Assembly (NCBI GenBank): GCA_009667805.1
Contig: CM019065.1
Coordinates: 151,688,101-151,752,100, forward strand
DNA: 64,000 nucleotides
Source of the DNA: Leptobrachium leishanense
Lineage: Eukaryota; Chordata; Amphibia; Anura; Megophryidae
Direction: 5' to 3'
The number at the start of each line of letters is the position of its first letter. Within the stretch, counting starts at the first letter, position 1. The notes beneath the pieces were generated by a model. The model was not told the DNA's origin. It saw only the letters and a program-made list of their open reading frames with translations, and made no database searches. This document shows, piece after piece, positions 43,608 through 55,855 of this stretch. Both the position numbers and the translations under genes were made by a program.

Positions 43608-45655
43608 TATATGAAAATAAATTATGCAATCATCGTTTGCTAATCAGGGGATTGTCCATTTCCTCAATCTCATTGGGAACTATAAGACATATTAGCATTG
43701 ATATTTTCCGTCTTATTGAATGACCGTTTAAAGGATAAGTCATGGCAATTAAAATAACTCCAATCTAATAAATGTAAAACATTCTACTCAGGCCGTTCAG
43801 AGAAATCAAATGCATATATCATTGAGAATAGTCCAAGATGGCTTGAACACTGTTAAATATTTACTGAGGACATTCTGTGCTTTTGTGTTTAAATAGAATT
43901 GTGAATGGACAAATTGTTAATACACCCTTTTTTCAGGAGGGAAAGTTCCTGAAACCAGGCTCCGTGACATTGACATTCGATCTCAAAGCCTGTCTGTTGT
44001 ACAGAAAGTCACAGAACGCTGCTCTCATCCCTCACTCCAAGGCTGAGTCTGGTGTTGTCCGTGACTGAGCAGGCTGCGGCCTCTAAGGTGATAGTCCTTC
44101 TCCGCTGCTGTGTAGCATAAACCCCACCCTCAGGGGGACTGTTAATGGCTGAGTTAGGTCCCTGTAAGGGCAAAGCTGAGACTGGCCAAAAACCAGCCCA
44201 GCGACGGAACAGAAAACGGCAGCACCTGAAAAAACAAAAGGAGTTGTTTTATTTTTCGGACAATAAACTAAATTCAACAGTTTCATCTAATTGTCGATGC
44301 ACGAGAATTCTCTTACAAAGTCATATTTTGACTGGAACACCACATGCAGTTTAAAACACTGTATTCCTTCTAAATATGACTGGCATAGCTATTCAAAACT
44401 TTTTAACAAGGCTTGTTTTCTGGTTGTGTGTTACAGGTCTGGTCTTGACTCTTGACAGCAGTCACAATTTAATTTAAAAAGTCCAACCTTTTGGATTACT
44501 GGGAGTTTTCCACTTCTGTGGACACAACACAAAACCTACTGTAAAGTGTTGCATGTTTACATCAATATGTGTGCTCATTCTTCATCGCAATTTTATTTAT
44601 ACAAGGACAGCATTGCATCCATCTTTTGAATCTAAGGAGAACAGACTGGAGAATGAGACGAGGAGGACAACAGCACAATGACATCAGTGACACAATGGAG
44701 AGTGAGAGATGAGTGAGAAAGACCCTGGAAACACTTCGGGCACTATTATGATTGTCACGGTAAAACGAGGACGCTAGGGAGAAAAACCTGCGCCTGCAGG
44801 TTTCTCCTTTGTGTCTCCATTTTAGCGTGATATCACGATGCAGGCGCTAAAAAAAGCTGCCTGCACCGTAACACGGCGCTAAGCGCCGCCACGAGCATCC
44901 CCTCCATGGAGTCCACAGTACTCCATTGAGGCTGACGCTGCCAGTCACATGACTTGCAGGATCGAATTTTGATAACCATTTCTTTCTTTTTTGTGATTAT
45001 TGATTTGTTTTATATCTGTGGACAGAAATAACATTTCCTGATTTATGGTGAACATACCAAATTGAAAGAAAAACTGGGCTGGGCACCATGACTATCTTTA
45101 TTGCAGGGCAAAAAGGGCAGCTGCTCCAGGCCCAGTTATTGTTTTGGGGCACAAGTCAGCTGCCCCTTGAGCCTGCAAAATCCAGGGCCCAGCCCGTGGC
45201 TCAGTGCCTATATGGAGCCGATCCGGGAGTTCTCCCACAGGGGGCTGACACCTTGTTGTCAGCCCTGCTTGCGGGACCTACTGTAGACCCACCCACTGAT
45301 GTCATCGTGCATGTGTGTGTTGATGTCAATAACGGGACTCCTCCCCCGGGCAGGGAACTCTTTATGGAGGAGGAATGGGAGTCCTTTGGACTCCCGTATC
45401 TCCAGAACCATAGAAGATAGAACGACATGTGAGGTATCAATGGAAAGGCCAAAGAATTTTGACCAGGTTTCTATGAAAATTATATAAATAAAATGAGAGG
45501 TACTTGTTTATAATAAAAAAAAAATTTATCTGCACTATTTTATGGAAGCCTTCCTATTGTTCCTCACGGCGGTGGGTGACATCAGCTGAGGGGTCCTGAT
45601 ATTGCATTGAAGCAGTTATATCGCAGTGGTAACATTTATGTGTCTGAATTGCATA
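43608..45655. other. Intergenic DNA, with one decayed piggyBac-family block
   Basis: No gene recognised. At about 45225-45480, 'gctgacaccttgttgtcagc' and 'aaggccaaagaattttgacc' resemble the interior blocks of the piggyBac-type family, very diverged. A CpG-rich inverted repeat ('gaaaaacctgcgcctgcaggtttctc') lies at about 44784-44810. Confidence 0.4.
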
Positions 45656-45661
45656 TATATA

Positions 45662-46900
<1,239 letters not shown>

Positions 46901-47079
46901 TATCTTGTGAATGGGGTCTTGTGGGGCCCTCTATTATTTATGTACCCTATTGCACTATGAAGTGTTTCTGATTTATCTGGTCGAGATTTGCTCCCTCTCA
47001 TTTATTTATACGTTTTTCTATTGACGTCAAGAGGAGACATTGTGGGAGCGATCAAGGTGCTTTTAATTGTGTGTCTCAC

Positions 47080-47099
47080 CACACACACACACACACACA
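47080..47099 (+). repeat. CA dinucleotide microsatellite
   Basis: About ten CA units directly before the TA target of the next Tc1 element. Confidence 0.9.
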
Positions 47100-47191
47100 T
47101 ATACAGTTGCAAGAAAAAGTATGTGAACCCTTTGGGATTATGTGGAATTTTGCATGAATTGGTCATAAAATGTGCTCTGATCTTCATCTAA

Positions 47192-47617
47192 GGCTGGGGT
47201 CAGACCAGCGTACTTTTAACGTGCGTTCTGGCGCACATAATTACAGCCGCACTAGCAGCAGATGACGCGCAATGACGGCCAATATACAATGTACGGCCGC
47301 ACAAAAGTCCGGTCGTGCAACGCAAGTGGAATTTGAACGCATTTTTCTGAGAACGCTGAACCACTAGTACTGACGTACTGAGTGCGCAGCTGTGGCATAG
47401 CGGCGTGTTTGCGTGATTAGGAGATGTCAGACGCTGCTAATGTCCAGCCTACATAACGTCCAGATGCAAAAAGAGTTTTATTGACGATCGTACAAAATCA
47501 CGCCCGAAAATGCGCATCGTATGACCGTTTTTGCGCATTCTGTGAAAAAATATGTCCATGCGTTTGGATGCACTTTTTCACGTTCGCGGGGAAAAATGCT
47601 TTCGTCTGACCCTAGCC
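47192..47617. mobile_element. Foldback MITE, GGCTRGGGTCAGAC type
   Basis: GGCTGGGGTCAGACCAGCG at the left, GTCTGACCCTAGCC at the right, TAA before and TTA after. Same family as 55897-56297, opposite orientation, with shared inner words ('cagacgctgc', 'gacgttatg'-like). The uninterrupted right repeat of the host Tc1 shows the empty site contained 'catctaagtcac'. Confidence 0.8.
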
Positions 47618-47912
47618 TTAGTCACAACAATTTGAAAAACACAGTCTGCTTAAAATAATACAACACAAACATTATATGTTTTCATGTGTTTATTGAACAT
47701 AACATGTAAACATTCACAGTGCAGGGTGGAGAAAGTATGTGAACTCCTAGCATAATGACTTCTCCAAGAGCTAATTGGAGCCAGGAGTGAGCCAACCTTG
47801 AGTCCAATCAGTTTGATATTATTGGATGTGTTGCTGAAAGCTGTCCTGCCCTTTAAAAACACACACCAGTTTTGGGTTTACTGGTTTCAAGAAGCACTAC
47901 CTGATGTGAACC

Positions 47913-48918
<1,006 letters not shown>

Positions 48919-49138
48919 GTCCAAAGGTTCACATACTTTTTCCACCCTGCACTGTGAATGTTTACATGTTCTGTTCAATAAAAACATGAAAACATATAAT
49001 GTTTGGGTTGTATTATTTTAAGCAGACTGTGTTTTTCAAATTGTTGTGACTTAGATGAAGATCAGAGCACATTTTATGACCAATTCATGCAAAACTCCAC
49101 GTAATCCCAAAGGGTTCACATACTTTTTCTTGCAACTG

Positions 49139-49160
49139 TATATATATATATATATATATA
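49139..49160 (+). repeat. TA microsatellite
   Basis: About eleven TA units extending from the TA target of the Tc1 element. Confidence 0.85.
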
Positions 49161-49179
49161 ATTTTTTAAATTTTTTGTT

Positions 49180-50130
49180 ATAGAAAAATAAACTCCTTTT
49201 TCTTTCTAACACAGCAATATTTTATACTTTTCAATTATAAAGTGAACAATGTTGCTGCACTAACTCACCATCTCATTTCATCTGCAAATGTGGAGGCGAT
49301 GGCACAATGTGTTATTACGCGTTGTTATATCAAAGCTGAACTGCCGCACTACAGCGACACGCACAGGGGGTCTTTTGGAACCCTGTGTCTCTAATCGTTA
49401 CACTACACAAGGTCAAGTGAGGTGTAATTGGTAAGGTCAGAGTCTGGCCTTTCCAACAATACCAAATATATATACAGGACACGATGTCATCCATTTAGAC
49501 TGGACGAAAGGAAATTCAGCCTAAAGCATAGGAAGGGTTATTTTACGGTGAGAACAATAAAGCTATGGAATTGTCTGCCTGTTGAGGTGGTTGGGTCAGA
49601 GACTGTACAGACTTTTAAACAACGACTCAATGATTTCCTGCAAAAACATAATATTAAGGGTTATAATATTTAATATGTGGGTAGGCTTCTTGATCCAAGG
49701 AGAAATCTGACTGCCATTCTGGGGTCAAGAAGGAATTTTTCCCCAGTTTGTTGCATATTGGCGAGCATTTCAGACTGGGTTTTTTGCCTTCTTTTGGATC
49801 AACAGCAGTAGGTGATGTGTGAGAGGCTGAACCCGATGGACGCATGTCTTTTTTCAGCCTATGTAACTATGTAAAAAATAACTATGTAAATATGACCACG
49901 GAATTTTTAAAAAAATTCTCTGTTCTGAGGCAGCAGCATGATGTGTATTTACATATAAAGCAAACAGTGCCGCTGCACTAACTCACATTCTCATTTAACA
50001 CGCTGGGACCAAATGTGATGGCGTAATGCGTTATTGCGCCGCACCACTACGAGTAGAGTGGGGTTACTTTGGGCTCCTGTATCTCCATTCGTTACACCCC
50101 ACAAAGTCAAGTTATGTCAAATGTAAGAGA
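49180..50130. repeat. Old piggyBac-family DNA split by a CR1-type LINE tail
   Basis: The flanks 49180-49465 and 49880-50120 carry 'gtgctgcactaactcaccatctcattt'-type phrases, and the block 'ctggcctttccaacaatacc' recalls the 'ggaaaggcc' block of the piggyBac family. The middle part, about 49470-49872, is a LINE tail. Confidence 0.45.
49470..49872 (+). mobile_element. CR1-type LINE 3' end, 5'-truncated
   Basis: It encodes HPFRLDERKFSLKHRKGYFT and LPVEVVGSETVQTFKQRLND, the post-reverse-transcriptase tail of CR1-superfamily LINEs. It ends 'cttttttcagcctatgtaac' with a short 'tatgtaa' repeat. Confidence 0.75.
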
Positions 50131-50318
50131 AAAAAATAAAAAAAAAATTGGGTTGGAGAGAAAATTTGCATGGGGGCCAAGAAAATGTTTGCCAAGGGTC
50201 CAGTCAATATTAAAGACAGCCCTGGGCTTTTTTTTAGCCTAACATTGTTGTACTTGTATTGTCCAATAAATCTGTCTAAAAAAGAGGTTTGAGTACCAGT
50301 TCTTTTATCACTTTATTG

Positions 50319-50453
50319 CAGGAGTCAGCAACCTTGGACCTCCACATGTTTTGGAGCTACATTTCCCATGAGTGGCCACCTGCCTATTGAGTGGCTGATC
50401 ATCTTGGGATGTGTAGTTCCTAAACATCTGGAGGGCAAGGATTCTGACCCTTG
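50319..50453. mobile_element. Palindromic hAT-type MITE (135 bp)
   Basis: CAGGAGTCAGCAACCTTGG on the left, GATTCTGACCCTTG on the right. The flanks ctttattg (50311-50318) and ctttatgg (50454-50461) are an 8-base duplication with one mismatch. Same family as 15952-16087. Confidence 0.8.
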
Positions 50454-50561
50454 CTTTATGGATATCTTGGAGGTGGTCGCTTCGTGGATAATGGTGGCAC
50501 CTGCCTGGCCTTGCATGATGGACATGCGGCTTTAAATTGTGGAAATGATAATAACAAATTA

Positions 50562-50755
50562 GGGTCAGTATTACACAGTTGGTGTTAACCAGAGCTGTTG
50601 TAAACTTCCCAGAGCCATTATAGCCTATGGAGGTTTTCAGTTTACAACAGCTCTGGTTAAGTTAGCACCAACATTGTAATACTGCCCATAGTCTATGGGG
50701 TTGCTATGTTTACAACAGCTCTGGCTAAGTTAGCACCAGCTTTGTAATACTGCCC
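50562..50755. repeat. Palindromic MITE with a duplicated arm
   Basis: 'cagtattacacagttggtg' is mirrored by 'caccaacattgtaatactg' at about 50668-50686, and a second right arm ('caccagctttgtaatactg') follows about 65 bases later, so one arm is tandemly duplicated. Inner arms 'ccagagctgttgtaaact' pair too. Fragment relatives at 13995 and 14463. Confidence 0.7.
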
Positions 50756-50786
50756 TAGGTTTTTTGGGGTCTAATAAAAAGGCTAA

Positions 50787-51096
50787 GGCCGGCTGCACAC
50801 TAGACGTTTTTTGTAACGCACTAACGCGCGTTAAAAAAAAAATCATCGTACTCGACACTCGTCTACCCCCCCTTGCGTTATCTTCCATAGGAGGATAGCG
50901 GAGCACCCGTCGACGCGAATCCTAGCGCATCGCCATTCTAGAACGCTAGGATTCACGTCGACGGGTGCTCCGCTATCCTCCTATGGAAGATAACGCAAGG
51001 GGGCGTGGACGAGCGTCGGGTACGATGTTTTTTTTTTTTTAACGCGCGTTAGTGCGTTAAAAAAAACGTCTACTCTAGTCTAGTGTGCACCCGGCC
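50787..51096. mobile_element. Near-perfect 310-bp foldback MITE
   Basis: The arms run from GGCCGGCTGCACACTAGACG inward to 'cgacgcgaatcctagcg', and on the right from 'cgctaggattcacgtcgacg' back to 'CTAGTGTGCACCCGGCC', leaving a loop of only about a dozen bases. TAA precedes and TTA follows. The longest clean hairpin among the MITEs of this type here. Confidence 0.88.
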
Positions 51097-51275
51097 TTAG
51101 TGTAATGTAGTCTTGTAGGGTACATACACAGCTGTTGCTAAGCACTGCTTGCCTCTTAATATATATGAATGTATGCAGGATCATTATGCAATCATAATGG
51201 CAAAGGAACTAAGATAAAGACACTGCAAGTCACCCTGCAGGTGGTTCTCCTCCATGTATTTAAAGTGTTATTTCT

Positions 51276-52755
51276 TTTTTTTTTTTTTTTTTTTTATTCA
51301 AAATTTTTTATTTTGAAAGAAAGTCAGCGGTACAATCAGCTAGGTAAAAGAAATGAAAGCAATACCATAGAATCAACATACAAGTATTCAGCAAGCAGTA
51401 AAACAATATTCAAATAGGAAAGTGGGGGGGAGACATACCAAAAAGTAATCCAGGGGGAAAAAAAAAAAAAAAAAAAAGGGGGGGGGGGGGAAGGGGCGTC
51501 TGCAGCACTAGGTGGCGTGTGAAAACAAGGGGAAAGGGGGGAAAAATGGGGGGGGTTGGAGTGGTCAAGGGGACATGCATATGGGAATATTACGCAGCAG
51601 GCCTGGGAGCGTGTTGAAAACAATAACATGTCTGATGGTATCAGTAGTAGTCCACAAAGAACTCCAGAAGGCATAGGTCCTCTTAAAACAAGCGTCCTCA
51701 GAAAATATAAGTCATCGGGGGGGGGGGGTATCAAAGCCGAGATCAAAAATGAGGGAGAGTTGCAGTCCAGGACATGAGGCGAGGTACCTCAGCCCGTGTC
51801 TATAAACGGAAGTGGGGCCATAGCAGGCAGCATCCCGCAAGGTTATCCAGGTGTTACGGCTCTACCCGACTCAAGTTCTGCAGCCAGCAGAGGGGTAAGG
51901 GACAAAACTGAAGGTGCAGACCGTGGTTCCCCTCCATATGGTACGAGGGGATGTTCCTCCATCCTCAGGTGGCGTTTGTTGTCCCTGGACTCCTCCACCG
52001 CACTGTTAAGCCCTGCGCAACCCAGCGAGCCATGTACAGCAGATCCTCTGGAAGTACTCAGCGGCGGCAGCTCATCCTCTCGCAAGGGCAGAGATTCCAG
52101 GTCGCTTTCCCCACCACTATCCACCTCCATGATCTCACATATAGGCGCGGCAGCTGCTCCTTGGGGTCTCCCCGGCGGAACCATCGCTTCACAACTCACC
52201 CTCGGCCCCATCAGAGTTTCCTCTCCATAGCCCCACAGCACTGCCATCAACCGGCGCCAGACGCCTTTAGTCAGCGGGGCATCGTCATCTTCTGCTTCCA
52301 ACAGATGCATACAGGCATCCAGGCCCGAGGCAGCGTCCACCATACCTCCAGTAACAGCAGGGGAGGCTCGTCCGCCCGCCAGGTCATCAGTCACATCTGC
52401 CCAACACCCGGTCGGGACGACCAAGAGACGCGGGCCCACCGTCTCCACAGCCCCCGACCAAGCGCCAGGTCGGCGTAGCGCGTATAGGGCATCCGAGTGG
52501 GGGGACATCCGAGCAGTAGGCCTCAAGATGGCCGCAGGCCTCGTGGCGGAGACTGCATACTGTCCCAGGTTAAGTCTCTGGTCCGGGGGGGGAGCAGTGC
52601 GGACCCCGGACATATCAGTTCCGTTGGCCAGCCTTTCAGAAGCCCCCAGGTTCGTCAGCAGGCAAAAATATTCGTCAGGGGGACCTCAGAACACGCATAA
52701 GATGCGGAGCTCCTACAAGAAACGTCCGCTCTCCTCGACGGCTGGCCACGCCCCC
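51276..52755 (-). mobile_element. L1-tailed non-autonomous element, copy B (1.48 kb)
   Basis: The 15-base duplication TAAAGTGTTATTTCT (51261-51275 and 52756-52770) flanks it. On the minus strand it starts GGGGGCGTGGCCAGCCG and ends 'tcaaaataaaaaattttg'-type tail plus a long A-run. It is homologous along its length to copy A, including the mixed A/G homopolymer block near 51420-51500. Confidence 0.75.
51843..52613 (-). CDS. Unrecognised 256-residue protein of L1-tailed element B
   Basis: An uninterrupted frame covering half of the element. Its best-shared part is ETVGPRLLVVP (about residues 56-66) and, after about 45 residues, DDDAPLTKGVWRRLMAVLWG (about 109-128), both found again in copy A, and the second in copy C. 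The C-terminal half is acidic, with Ser/Glu/Pro-rich runs (VDSGGESDLESLPLREDELP). No zinc knuckle, no coiled coil, no reverse transcriptase. It is not L1 ORF1. It could be a translated accessory protein or chance-open GC-rich sequence. Confidence 0.5.
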   Translation of the reverse strand: MSGVRTAPPPDQRLNLGQYAVSATRPAAILRPTARMSPHSDALYALRRPGAWSGAVETVGPRLLVVPTGCWADVTDDLAGGRASPAVTGGMVDAASGLDACMHLLEAEDDDAPLTKGVWRRLMAVLWGYGEETLMGPRVSCEAMVPPGRPQGAAAAPICEIMEVDSGGESDLESLPLREDELPPLSTSRGSAVHGSLGCAGLNSAVEESRDNKRHLRMEEHPLVPYGGEPRSAPSVLSLTPLLAAELESGRAVTPG

Positions 52756-52952
52756 TAAAGTGTTATTTCTAAAGTTAAACACTGTAAAAGCGGAAACGCA
52801 CTGTGATATTACTCTCTCCACACTTTCATAATTTGTTTAAGTACTAGCTAAAGGAAGGCGTGGTCTGCTGCTCAACCAAGATGGCTGCGTAGTGTCTGAG
52901 CTCCTCACAATCCCACAAATAATTCGCATTTTCTAGCAGGGTAAACCCCGGT

Positions 52953-53936
52953 ATGGGTCGTGGCAAACGGCCTCAACCTATTGAGTCTCGCCCGGGGACT
53001 CCGCACAGATCGGCCGCAGGAAGATTGGACTCCTATTTTGGTCCCCAGCCATCGACAACGCAAGGTGGAGACGACTCCTCGGTCATGGCTTCCTTGGCAT
53101 CCTCTCCGGAATATTCGCTCCCGGACCTTGGTGCGGCCACTCAACGAATTGAGCGGCTGCTCGTGGACATGCCCACACGGGCTGACATTCAGTCGCTGGT
53201 AGCGGAGGTGCGGGAGAAGCTGCAGCAGGACATCGCTGAGGTGAGGGCGGAGGTGTCGACGATGGACACGCGGCTGACTCGCTTGGAGCAGGCGGCCAAT
53301 GTACCACCTGAGGCGGCTATAACTGGCTCTCCGCAGCACTCTGAGGTCTGGCGCCGCATCGATGACCTGGATAACAGGTCCCGAAGGCAAAATCTCCGTA
53401 TCCGCGGAGTACCGGAGGAGGTTTCGGATGCGCACATCTACTTACCAGGCCTCTTTAATCACCTCCTTGGCTCTGAACGGGTGACGGCGGCGGATCTACC
53501 TCGCGCTCACCGCGCGCTGCGGCCCCCTCCTACATCATCCACAATGCCACCGAGGGACCTGATCTGCTTCTTCGCCGATTTCTCCCTGAAGGAAGCAATC
53601 TATTTGAAAGCTCGCGCCCGCCGCACATGGTCCTACGATGGAGGTACTATTGAGATTTTTAATGATATCTCCCCCACTACGCTACAAGCCAGGCGCGCAT
53701 TGCGGCCCGTGACCCAAGCCCTATCCGAAGCACGGATCCCATATAGATGGGGTTATCCGTTCTCGTTGTCGGCCCGTTTCGATAACGTTACCCAACTGAT
53801 ACGCACGCCCTCTGATGTCCCGCGTTTCACCGCAGCTCTGGGCCTTCTGGACGTAATGGTGCCTGATTGGGAGCTGTTTTCCCTCCCTGGCCAGGGTAGG
53901 GAGATGGCGCCTAGGCCGCGGAGATCTCGGAGCTGA
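52953..53936 (+). CDS. L1-type ORF1 protein, intact (327 aa)
   Basis: It encodes the RNA-binding chaperone of the L1 particle. The N-terminal 60 residues are basic and disordered. About residues 60-115 are a coiled coil (IQSLVAEVREKLQQDIAEVR, then MDTRLTRLEQAA). NRSRRQNLRIRGVPEEV (about 138-154) is the RRM motif. TIEIFNDISPTTLQARRALR with IPYRWGYPFSL (about 230-275) is the C-terminal domain. The ATG at 52953 follows 'ccccggt' and is the first in frame. Full length for the family. Compare the broken ORF1 at 4894. Confidence 0.9.
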   Translation: MGRGKRPQPIESRPGTPHRSAAGRLDSYFGPQPSTTQGGDDSSVMASLASSPEYSLPDLGAATQRIERLLVDMPTRADIQSLVAEVREKLQQDIAEVRAEVSTMDTRLTRLEQAANVPPEAAITGSPQHSEVWRRIDDLDNRSRRQNLRIRGVPEEVSDAHIYLPGLFNHLLGSERVTAADLPRAHRALRPPPTSSTMPPRDLICFFADFSLKEAIYLKARARRTWSYDGGTIEIFNDISPTTLQARRALRPVTQALSEARIPYRWGYPFSLSARFDNVTQLIRTPSDVPRFTAALGLLDVMVPDWELFSLPGQGREMAPRPRRSRS

Positions 53937-54429
53937 CGTCGACATTTGGTTGCGCACGCTGTCCCGCACGAAGACGGGGTACTGTAAACCCCAAGGAAAG
54001 GTGACCCTTCCTGGCCGTTGATTATTGTTACCCACGAGGGTGAGCTGCGAGCTGCGGGAGGCCTGTGGCAAGGCCTGAGCTCAAACGACATCTTGTTCCC
54101 GGGACACAAACTTTGGGCATGGAAATTTTCTTCTCTGTTTGTTTTTGTTCACATTTTTTTCTTTTTTCTTTTTTGCAGTTATTCGTCTTACTTGACTTTA
54201 TTCCTACTTGCTTTACCCAGTTTCGTCCCTGTGACCCGCTATACCAGACGAAATTTAGTTGCGGAAGCATGTGTTTTGCCATGCGGGGTTGATTTTCGCG
54301 CCCTCAGCTTTTTTTTCTTCTGCACACGACTCCTGCCCACATATCCCTGAGATGATGCGTAATGCTTAGGTTATATGCTGGACAATGGTTTTCTGTATAT
54401 TAGTTTGGGGAGGCTGTTTTTTCTGGTGA

Positions 54430-55030
54430 ACCAATTGTAAATTTGGATGAGGGGGTTGTCAATTCAAGGGGGGGAAGGAAGGGGGAACAGATTACACGGT
54501 TTTAAGCTAGGGGGAAAGGGGGAGGGAAATGATTGAAATGGAAAGAAGTGAGGAAAAGCGAGAAAAAGATTAGGTGGAGAAAGGACGGATACAAAAAGGA
54601 AGGGGGTAAAGGGTCAGAAGGGGAAGATAGGGAAAAGGTTGTTGGAGAGGGAAACGGAAGGGGAGAAAAAAAAAGGGGGGACAGAAGAACGAATATAAAT
54701 AAATAGAGGAAAATAGAGAGAGGAGGGACAAAAAAAAAAAGGAGGTAAAGGAAGAAAAAGAAGGAAAACAAACGACTGAGAATTGGGCAAACAGGAGGGG
54801 TGGGATTGGATGGGAGGGGGGAAGGTAGAGGACAGAGGGGGGGGACAGAAAAAAAAAGAAAAAAAAAAAGGGGGGGGACACGGGAGGAAAGACCAGGAAA
54901 GGGGGGGTGGGGGAAAAGGGAAAGAAACGAAAAGGGAAAGAAAACTTTGAAAATAAGACGCAAAAACGGGGTAGGGGGCAATAATGCTCATTATTCTCTA
55001 TCTGTGGCAGTTTGGGGGGGGGACCTCGGC
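54430..55030 (+). repeat. Polypurine tract inside the L1 ORF2 5' region
   Basis: About 600 bases that are almost purely A and G on the plus strand (for example 'gggggaaagggggaggg'), with very few pyrimidines. They lie where the start of ORF2 and the N-terminal endonuclease would be expected. The Phe/Pro/Ser-rich frames on the opposite strand (up to 159 codons) follow from this composition and are not genes. Confidence 0.9.
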
Positions 55031-55247
55031 GGGAGGTTAAGGTTTACTGATCAGTAGATATACGGGGACTGTATTTGAGAATTCACGGTAGCGGGAGCAT
55101 TTAATGAGCTCGCCCATCAGAAGTATATGCTGGATCTTTATACATCACGGTGTCTTTCTGCAGACGGCTCTGTTTAATTGATTTCGTGTCACTGGCGATA
55201 GGGGGCGACAGTATTTGTGTGTTTTTTTTTTCCATGCTCTTTGATTT

Positions 55248-55855
55248 GTGGGTTGGGATAACTTGCTAGGTTTGCATCGCCGGATGCGCCGCTTATTGGA
55301 TTCATATCAGCTGGTAGATGTTTGGAGGGCGTTTCATGGCCGGGAATGGGACTTCTCATTTTATTCGGCAGCCCACTCTTCTTACTCCAGGTTGGACTAT
55401 TTTTTCATGTCTCAACGTGAGCTCTCTTTGGTCAGAGACTCTGGGATAGCGGTTCGCACCTGGTCGGATCATGCTGCGGTCTCGATCTCCTCACCATTGT
55501 GTGTGCCCAAAGAACGTAATTGGCGGCTCAATGTCTCTCTCCTATCTGACCCGCAGGTTCTCTCGGATGCGCAAACGCTCCTATCTAACTTTTTTCAAGA
55601 CAACGTTACGATTGATGTCCCCCTCCCCACAATCTGGGAAGCCCATAATGCTTGCATCCGTGGGTTCTTCATTAGTCATAGTACGGCACTTAAGAGACGA
55701 AATAAAGCACATCTCCAAACCTTGCTCACTGATATTCAGCGGCTTCAAGACGAACATATCGCCTCGGGGGCAGACGAGGCTTTTCAACGCCTCTTACAAG
55801 CCCGCCAATCTTTGGCAGACCACCTGAACGCTGATCTTAAACTGCAGGCCATTAA
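55248..55855 (+). pseudogene. L1 ORF2, C-terminal part of the endonuclease and linker
   Basis: RMRRLLDSYQLVDVWRAFHG, DFSFYSAAHSSYSRLDYFFM and VRTWSDHAAVSI are the last blocks of the APE-type endonuclease, including the final SDH that carries a catalytic His. The N-terminal catalytic blocks are absent upstream. The frame then enters the linker (LQDEHIASGADEAFQRLLQA) and is cut by the piggyBac MITE after LNADLKLQA. It resumes in the same frame at 57417. Confidence 0.88.

Noticed and set aside
51951..52478. Plus-strand frame of 175 codons antisense to element B
   Set aside because: It mirrors the open minus-strand frame in GC-rich DNA. The sense strand is set by the poly(A) tail and the shared coding block.
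54502..54991. Phe/Pro/Ser-rich minus-strand frames of 103-159 codons
   Set aside because: They are the complement of a polypurine tract. Several overlapping frames are open at once.
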